9,624 nt of DNA from VFKU01 sp038916785 (GTDB lineage: Bacteria; Hydrogenedentota; Hydrogenedentia; Hydrogenedentales; GCA-2746185): NCBI GenBank assembly GCA_038916785.1, contig JBCLBO010000104.1:1-9624 (forward strand). The letters are read 5' to 3'. A program made the position numbers and the translations under genes. Under the pieces are notes generated by a model, which saw only the letters and a list, made by a program, of their open reading frames with translations, searched no databases and had not been told where the DNA came from. Shown in pieces: positions 5,560 to 9,624 of this stretch; the first letter of the stretch is position 1, and each line of letters starts with the position of its first letter.

Positions 5560-7440
5560 GTGGCAGATAACGCACACATGAGGACCCTGCGCGAAGGCGT
5601 CCAGCGATGGAACGCCTGGCGCGCCGAGCACCCAGACCTCGATCCGAACCTCACCCAGTCCAATCTCCAGCGCTACGAATTGCGCGGCATGGATTTGTCC
5701 CGCGCCGATCTCTCGGCGGCAAACCTCATGCACTGCGACCTCACGGGCGTCAGCTTGCAGAATGCGAACCTGTACAACGCTGACCTGCGTAACGCGCGCA
5801 TGACAGACGTGTCCCTGCTCGGGGCGAACTTCACGAACTCCAACCTCGGCCGCGCGGCCTTCGAAAACGCCGACCTCAGCCAGGCAAAGATCACTCGCAC
5901 GGTCATCGCGGGTTGCACGTTTCGCAATGTAAAATTCTGCGCGGCCGACTTTTTCGGAATGAACCTCACCGGGCTCAATTTTGCTGGCGCGGACTTCACG
6001 CGCGCCGACTTGACCGACGTGCGCTGCGCCACGTCGGATTTCGCCGGCGCGAACCTGCGGGGTGTAAACCTGCACGGCGCGGCCTTCGAGGACACCAATT
6101 TCGAGGGCGCCGACTTTACCGACGCGGCGCTCGGCGAGGCGAAATTCATCCGCTGCAACTTTTCCCGCGCGAAATTGCCGCGCCTGGATCTGCGCACGAC
6201 GGTATTCGACACGGCGAACTTCTCCGGCGCGGACCTCAGCGACACGAATCTCTCGGGCAACCGGCTGACCGGATCGAAGTTCGTCCGGGCCGCCATGCAG
6301 GGGGCCAACCTCGACGGCGCGGACCTCACCCAGTGCGACCTCACGCACGCGCAACTCGCGAAGGCACGGCTGAACAAGACTAACTTCACGGCGGCAGTGC
6401 TGGCCGGGGCCGACCTGAGCGGCGCGGCCGCCGCCGAGGCATTCATGACGGGCGCGGATCTGCAATCGGCCATCCTTCGGGACGCCGACCTCACCGGCGC
6501 GCGCCTGGTGGCCGCGAAGTTGCGTCGCGTCGTGGCTTGGGAGACCGCGCAACTGCGCGACGCGAACGTGACCGGAGTGCTCGGCGCGCCGAAGGGTTTC
6601 CGCGAATACGCCAAACAGCACGGCGCCACCTTCGGCGGGCCGGGAGAGATTCTCGACGCCGGCGTCGGCGTGTGGAACGCGTGGGCGGCCGAGATGGCCA
6701 AGGACTCCGGCGAGACGCGCGGCGTCGACCTGCGCGGGCTCAAGTTGGCCGGGATGGATTTGTTAAACGCCAACTTCCGCAACGCGGATCTCCGGGACGC
6801 CGATCTCTCCGAGTGCAATCTGCACGGCGTCACGCTCGCCGGAGCCAGCCTCAAGCGCGCGCGGCTCGTGGGCGCGATTCTGACTGAAGCGAACATGGAA
6901 AATATCGACCTGCGCCACGCGGACCTGACCGGCGCGGATCTGCGCGGGGCGCGCGTGCGCGGCGGCGTGTTGCTCGATGCGAATCTGTCGAACACGAAGC
7001 TGAGCGGCGCGGAGTTTTTCGGCGCGCGCTTCGGCAATACCCAACTGACCGGCGCAGATCTCAGCCAATGCACGTTGGCGCGTGCGGACCTCTCGGCACA
7101 CGACTTGTCCGGCGCGAACCTCACGCGCTGCGATCTGCGCGGGGCGAATTTGCGCGAATCGATTTTCTGCGATGCGAACCTCGCGCACGCGCAGCTCGGC
7201 GAGGCCCACGCGGAATCCGCCGACTTCAGCAAGGCGAACCTAAGCCACGCCTCGCTCGCCGGTGCGCAACTCCAGCGCGCGGTTTTCAACGAGGCCGACC
7301 TGTCCGACGCCGACCTCACCAATGCCAACCTCGAAGGCGCAACCTTAAAAGGCGTCACCGCCCGCGGCGCAAAACTCGACGGCGCCGTAGTTTCCCTTGC
7401 GCAGAAGACCCTCCTATGGGTCGCGTCCAAGAGACGATAA
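5560..7440 (+). CDS. Large two-block pentapeptide-repeat protein
   Basis: A 626-aa protein almost wholly of A(D/N)LXX-type pentapeptide repeats, which fold as a right-handed quadrilateral beta-helix. In block 1 the central Leu/Phe/Met falls every fifth residue without a break from about Leu36 to Leu321 (58 repeats, with rare Ala/Cys substitutions). A non-repeat linker (about 322-388) contains GVLGAPKGFREYAKQHGATFGGPGEIL. Block 2 keeps register from Leu391 to Val611 (45 repeats). Each block follows a similar lead-in: VQRWNAWRAE (14-23) and VGVWNAWAAE (369-378), then an LRGMDL/LAGMDL entry, pointing to an internal duplication. No signal peptide, transmembrane segment, kinase or other enzymatic domain is visible, so it is probably cytosolic. 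Some pentapeptide proteins (Qnr, MfpA) mimic DNA and bind gyrase, and others act in signalling, but nothing here specifies a partner. The start is GTG with AGGAGG upstream. It is monocistronic between ychF and the metallopeptidase. Confidence 0.93.
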   Translation: MADNAHMRTLREGVQRWNAWRAEHPDLDPNLTQSNLQRYELRGMDLSRADLSAANLMHCDLTGVSLQNANLYNADLRNARMTDVSLLGANFTNSNLGRAAFENADLSQAKITRTVIAGCTFRNVKFCAADFFGMNLTGLNFAGADFTRADLTDVRCATSDFAGANLRGVNLHGAAFEDTNFEGADFTDAALGEAKFIRCNFSRAKLPRLDLRTTVFDTANFSGADLSDTNLSGNRLTGSKFVRAAMQGANLDGADLTQCDLTHAQLAKARLNKTNFTAAVLAGADLSGAAAAEAFMTGADLQSAILRDADLTGARLVAAKLRRVVAWETAQLRDANVTGVLGAPKGFREYAKQHGATFGGPGEILDAGVGVWNAWAAEMAKDSGETRGVDLRGLKLAGMDLLNANFRNADLRDADLSECNLHGVTLAGASLKRARLVGAILTEANMENIDLRHADLTGADLRGARVRGGVLLDANLSNTKLSGAEFFGARFGNTQLTGADLSQCTLARADLSAHDLSGANLTRCDLRGANLRESIFCDANLAHAQLGEAHAESADFSKANLSHASLAGAQLQRAVFNEADLSDADLTNANLEGATLKGVTARGAKLDGAVVSLAQKTLLWVASKRR

Positions 7441-7492
7441 TTCCCGACGCTCGCCGGCAATTTCCGCGCCTCCGCGTGAACAAATCGTTTGA

Positions 7493-7521
7493 TTGAATCG
7501 GGACGGCCCTCTCACTATTCT
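7493..7521 (+). promoter_or_regulatory. Candidate sigma-70 promoter of the metallopeptidase operon
   Basis: TTGAAT (7493-7498) and TATTCT (7516-7521) each match four of six consensus bases and are separated by exactly 17 bp. They lie just upstream of a G-rich ribosome binding site (7530-7535) and the GTG at 7545. The predicted leader is short, about 17 nt. Confidence 0.42.
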
Positions 7522-7544
7522 AGGAGCCAGGGGGAACGTCCTTC

Positions 7545-8279
7545 GTGCACGATCGTTTGATCCAACTCGGTCTGCCCGCCTGGGATGAACACGGCCTCTC
7601 CGAGCGCCTGCGCGACCTCTGCGCGTCGCCCATCGATTTTCGCCTCACCGACAACGCCTCCACGATGATGAGTTTCCGGCCCGGCACCCTGCGCCGCGCT
7701 GCGCGGCTCCGCGCGCACCGCATGTTCGCCGGCGCGCCGCCGGACGTGATCGAAGCGCTCGCCCACTGGGCCATGGGCCGCCGCAAGCGCGCGGTGCTCC
7801 AACGGCTGGATGAATTCATCGCGGCCAACCGCCACCTCGTCAGCCGCCGGCCCGTCGTTGCTGAGGCGCTCCTGACGGCCGGCGAGTTCCACGACCTCAG
7901 CGGCTACTACGAAGCGGTCAACGCCGTCCACTTCGCCTACGCGATCGACGCGCCGATCACCTGGGGACGATTCCCCGCGCCGCGCCGCCAGCGATCGATC
8001 CGCCTGGGCAGCTATTCGCCCGACGACCACCTTATCCGCATTCACCCGCACCTCGACCAGCGTTTCGTGCCGGACTTCTTCGTGCGCTTCATTGTCTTCC
8101 ACGAAATGCTCCACGCGCAGCTCGGCATCGAGGTAGCGCCCTCCGGACGCCGCTGCATCCACACGCGCGAATTCAATCGGCGCGAACGCGCCTACCCCGA
8201 CTATGCCCGCGCGATCGCGTGGAACGACAACCCGGCGAACCTGCGCCGCCTGCTGCGGCCCGCCGCCAAAAGCGCCTAG
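7545..8279 (+). CDS. SprT-like/zincin zinc metallopeptidase domain protein
   Basis: A 244-aa protein whose C-terminal half has the zinc-peptidase signature FIVFHEMLHA: HEMLH at 186-190 supplies two zinc ligands and the catalytic Glu187, and His206 in CIHTREFNRRE is a probable third ligand. Before it comes a basic strand segment, WGRFPAPRRQRSIRLGSYSPDDHLIRIHPHLDQ (140-172), typical of SprT/WSS1-like and related M48-type zincins. The N-terminal ~110 residues are helical and Arg-rich without a known domain. No signal peptide or membrane segment is seen, so it is probably cytoplasmic. Related proteins include SprT and the DNA-protein-crosslink protease SPRTN, but the substrate here is unknown. 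The start is GTG with GGGGGA 9 nt upstream. The stop is 3 nt before the next gene's GTG, implying translational coupling. An in-frame ATG occurs only at residue 41. Confidence 0.78.
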   Translation: MHDRLIQLGLPAWDEHGLSERLRDLCASPIDFRLTDNASTMMSFRPGTLRRAARLRAHRMFAGAPPDVIEALAHWAMGRRKRAVLQRLDEFIAANRHLVSRRPVVAEALLTAGEFHDLSGYYEAVNAVHFAYAIDAPITWGRFPAPRRQRSIRLGSYSPDDHLIRIHPHLDQRFVPDFFVRFIVFHEMLHAQLGIEVAPSGRRCIHTREFNRRERAYPDYARAIAWNDNPANLRRLLRPAAKSA

Positions 8280-8282
8280 GCC

Positions 8283-8756
8283 GTGACGCGGCAACTGCGC
8301 ATCGCCGCGCTATGGCTCGCCGGGGTTTCGCTCGCCGCAACGACGGCCTATCTCGGCGTTAGCTCGGCGTTGCGTGGCGAGCGCGAACCCTCCCAAGCGC
8401 GCGAACAACTCGAAGGCGCACGAAAGGTCGCACGGATCGCTACGGAGCTGCGCGTGCTGCTCCATAACATCGCCGGCCCGCGCCCCGGTGCCGCCCCGCG
8501 CCTCAGCGGCGCGATGCTCGCCGAGCTGCGCGCCAAAGTGCGACAGACGCAATATGAAATTCTGCGCGCGCGCCTCGATGGCCCCGCTTACGACGCCCTG
8601 CTGCTCGCCGCCGACCGCCTCTCCGCCTGCGCGGCCAGCCCGCAAACCGAGTCCCTGCGATCCGCCGCGCACCGCGCTCAAGACGAACTGGAATCGCTCG
8701 CCCGCGACGAAATAGATCGCCTCGAGCGCGCGGTGAAACGCGACCGCGCCGACTGA
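8283..8756 (+). CDS. Hypothetical membrane-anchored helical protein
   Basis: A 157-aa protein I do not recognise. It has a short basic start (MTRQLR) and one hydrophobic helix at about 7-29, either a signal anchor or an uncleaved signal; no lipobox is evident. The remainder is Ala/Arg/Glu-rich and predicted by eye to be helical, probably a small bundle or coiled coil (about 35-62, 76-98, 102-116 and 121-155), with a Pro-rich turn at 65-73. By the positive-inside rule the soluble part should face the periplasm. The GTG start is 3 nt after the metallopeptidase stop and lacks its own Shine-Dalgarno, so it is probably coupled to that gene. A partner or regulator role is inference from coupling only. 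Confidence 0.72.
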   Translation: MTRQLRIAALWLAGVSLAATTAYLGVSSALRGEREPSQAREQLEGARKVARIATELRVLLHNIAGPRPGAAPRLSGAMLAELRAKVRQTQYEILRARLDGPAYDALLLAADRLSACAASPQTESLRSAAHRAQDELESLARDEIDRLERAVKRDRAD

Positions 8757-8767
8757 CCGCTTAGTCA

Positions 8768-8793
8768 CCACGAAGCGCACGAAGATCACGAAG
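8768..8793 (+). repeat. Short 9-bp-period CACGAAG repeat
   Basis: CACGAAG occurs three times at a 9-bp period (8769-8775, 8778-8784, 8787-8793), each preceded by a variable dinucleotide. It begins 12 bp after the previous stop. The same CCACGAAG-ACACGAAG pattern is a familiar intergenic repeat in several GC-rich environmental phyla. It is short, and could help only as a lineage clue. Confidence 0.5.
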
Positions 8794-8906
8794 CAGCCCA
8801 GTCCCACTCGCACCCGGGTGGGTCGCGCTCCCGCGCGGCCGCGTACACACCCGGAACTCCATGCCTCGCTCCTGTTGACCCATCGGCTACGACGCACTTA
8901 GAGCTT

Positions 8907-9006
8907 CTGACAATACCCGACGCCGGCCGCCATGAACCCGCATGGGCGAGCCGCGATGAATCCGCATGGGCGGGCCGCCCATGCTACGATCGTTGGGAAT
9001 TGTTAC
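8907..9006. repeat. Palindromic repeat element, copy B
   Basis: A 100-bp relative of the element at 3541-3615. The inverted ends (8907-8922 and 8991-9006) match at 12 of 16 positions. Internally it has the same perfect hairpin, GCATGGGCG (8964-8972), loop GGC, CGCCCATGC (8976-8984), followed by the same ATGCTACG as in copy A and a GGGA-rich right end. It is longer than copy A because part of the core is duplicated in tandem. It ends 45 bp before the start of the cNMP-domain gene. Confidence 0.68.
8931..8978 (+). repeat. 24-bp tandem duplication inside palindromic element B
   Basis: Units 8931-8954 and 8955-8978 match at 21 of 24 positions; both contain CCGCATGGGCG followed by GCCGC. Only the second unit continues into the full right hairpin arm. 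Because the unit is 24 bp, the upstream in-frame extension of the next gene would read MNPHGRAA twice, which is an artefact of the repeat. Confidence 0.7.
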
Positions 9007-9051
9007 AGGCCTTTGGAATGCGCTACTCTCTCACATCAGATCGGGGCTGCC

Positions 9052-9498
9052 ATGTCAACCACCTACAAAGAAAAAATCACGCAGGTCCCCCTCTTCGTTG
9101 CCTTCAGCCCGCCGTTGCGCGAACACCTTGCCGACATCCTGCTCGGGATCTCCGAGACCCGCGTCCTCAAAAAGGGCGAGCAGTTGTATGCCGAAGGCGC
9201 GATCGACGACAACACCGGCGCTGTCCTCGTCGACGGCGGACTCATCGTTGCTTTCGGCACCAAGAACCCCATCTTCCTCGAAACCCCCGAAATGGTCGGT
9301 GAAATGCAGCAATTCAACAAATACGGTGCCCGCACCGCCACCGTGTGCGCCCGCGAATCGGCCACCGTCCTCGAATTCAAATGGCACGACTTCGTCTCCC
9401 GCGTCCAAGACAGCCCCGACATCAACCACGCCGACCACACCCTGATCCGCGGCGCCTTCACCAAATTCGCCGGCCACCGGTTCAAGCAGCGTCAGTAA
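9052..9498 (+). CDS. Stand-alone cyclic-nucleotide-binding-like domain protein
   Basis: A 148-aa protein with the Crp/PKA cNMP-binding beta-roll. It begins with a helical opening LFVAFSPPLREHLADIL (14-30) typical of the family, then strands through VLKKGEQLYAEGAIDDNTGAVLVDGGLIVAFG (38-69). A phosphate-binding cassette runs from VGEMQQFNKYGARTATV (82-98): Glu84 and Arg94 correspond to the conserved ligand-contacting Glu and Arg, but the usual Ala-Leu after the Glu is replaced by Gln residues. The final ~35 residues are a helix and a basic tail, with no helix-turn-helix, so it is not a classical Crp-type transcription factor. It may be a small sensor or adaptor, or may no longer bind nucleotide. 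The frame is open back to 8932, but that part is repeat-derived and MSTTYKEK fits the family start; the Shine-Dalgarno is weak (GGGG at 9043-9046). Confidence 0.8.
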   Translation: MSTTYKEKITQVPLFVAFSPPLREHLADILLGISETRVLKKGEQLYAEGAIDDNTGAVLVDGGLIVAFGTKNPIFLETPEMVGEMQQFNKYGARTATVCARESATVLEFKWHDFVSRVQDSPDINHADHTLIRGAFTKFAGHRFKQRQ

Positions 9499-9535
9499 TT
9501 CGGCGCGCGAATCGGCCCCCGAAATCCGCCGCCCC

Positions 9536-9598
9536 GGCCCGACGCACTCCGGGCCACGTCGCGTTGCACACCCTACGACACCCGGCGGCCGTCCGCCG
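9536..9598 (+). terminator. Two GC hairpins after the last gene, possible transcript end
   Basis: GGCCCG (9536-9541) pairs with CGGGCC (9550-9555) across an 8-nt loop. CGGCGG (9583-9588) pairs with CCGCCG (9593-9598) across 4 nt. Neither is followed by a T-run, so they are not canonical intrinsic terminators. Between them GCGTTGCACACCCTACG (9561-9577) resembles another common intergenic repeat. No gene is visible from 9499 to the window end. Confidence 0.25.
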
Positions 9599-9624
9599 CC
9601 AGCCACCCGGCATCTCCCTAATAC

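Noticed and set aside
5560..7440. DNA-level tandem repeat array or CRISPR-like periodicity in the pentapeptide gene
   Set aside because: Periodicity is at the 15-bp codon-pattern level with highly varied sequence. There are no exact repeats with uniform spacers.
5673..7460. 595-codon open frame on the minus strand
   Set aside because: It is antisense to the pentapeptide-repeat gene. Its regular Ser/Ala/Arg pattern is simply the complement of the pentapeptide codons.
9013..9041. Possible promoter TTGGAA - 17 bp - TCAGAT before the cNMP-domain gene
   Set aside because: The -10 matches only three of six consensus bases, so it is not better than chance.
8932..9051. In-frame extension of the cNMP-domain gene
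   Set aside because: It is encoded by the duplicated palindromic repeat and spacer, with no ribosome binding site at 8932.

Overview
The window is GC-rich bacterial chromosome with strong G/C bias at codon third positions. It encodes bacterial-type proteins: YchF, a paired acyl-CoA dehydrogenase operon, a GlcG/HbpS-type secreted protein and a very large pentapeptide-repeat protein. It also carries several short dispersed repeats (GTCATTGCGAG...AAGCAATCTC, CTCAGAATGACA, GCATGGGCG-loop-CGCCCATGC, CACGAAG at a 9-bp period). I know such repeats from environmental genomes with large GC-rich chromosomes, such as Planctomycetota, Hydrogenedentota and Chloroflexota relatives. No rRNA or clade marker is present, so I do not assign a phylum. 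No tRNA, rRNA, CRISPR array or prophage is visible.

Layout. 1-72: probable last codons of an upstream gene. 86-148: AT-rich control region with a dyad that looks like a repressor operator. 149-2491: two co-directional acyl-CoA dehydrogenases 33 bp apart, probably the two subunits of one heteromeric enzyme for beta-oxidation of a bulky or unusual acyl-CoA. 2500-2987: a 484-bp internally deleted IS630-family element with terminal inverted repeats and flanking TA, 8 bp after the second dehydrogenase stop. 2988-3621: a non-coding repeat cluster. 3622-4128 (minus): secreted GlcG/HbpS-family protein, divergent from ychF (4324-5424). 5560-7440: a 626-aa protein made almost entirely of pentapeptide repeats in two solenoid blocks. 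7545-8279 and 8283-8756: a probable two-gene operon of an HExxH zinc metallopeptidase and a small membrane-anchored helical protein. 8757-9051: more dispersed repeats. 9052-9498: stand-alone cyclic-nucleotide-binding-like domain protein.

Functionally this is mostly a series of independent units, not one system. The clearest cooperative pairs are the two dehydrogenases (one keeps a candidate catalytic Glu, the other keeps the FAD-binding motif but no recognisable base) and the metallopeptidase with its membrane-anchored neighbour. I found no convincing defence island or new multi-gene system. The most unusual objects are the two-block pentapeptide protein, the deleted IS630 derivative that still has an open HTH-containing reading frame, and a small palindromic repeat element with two copies in the window.
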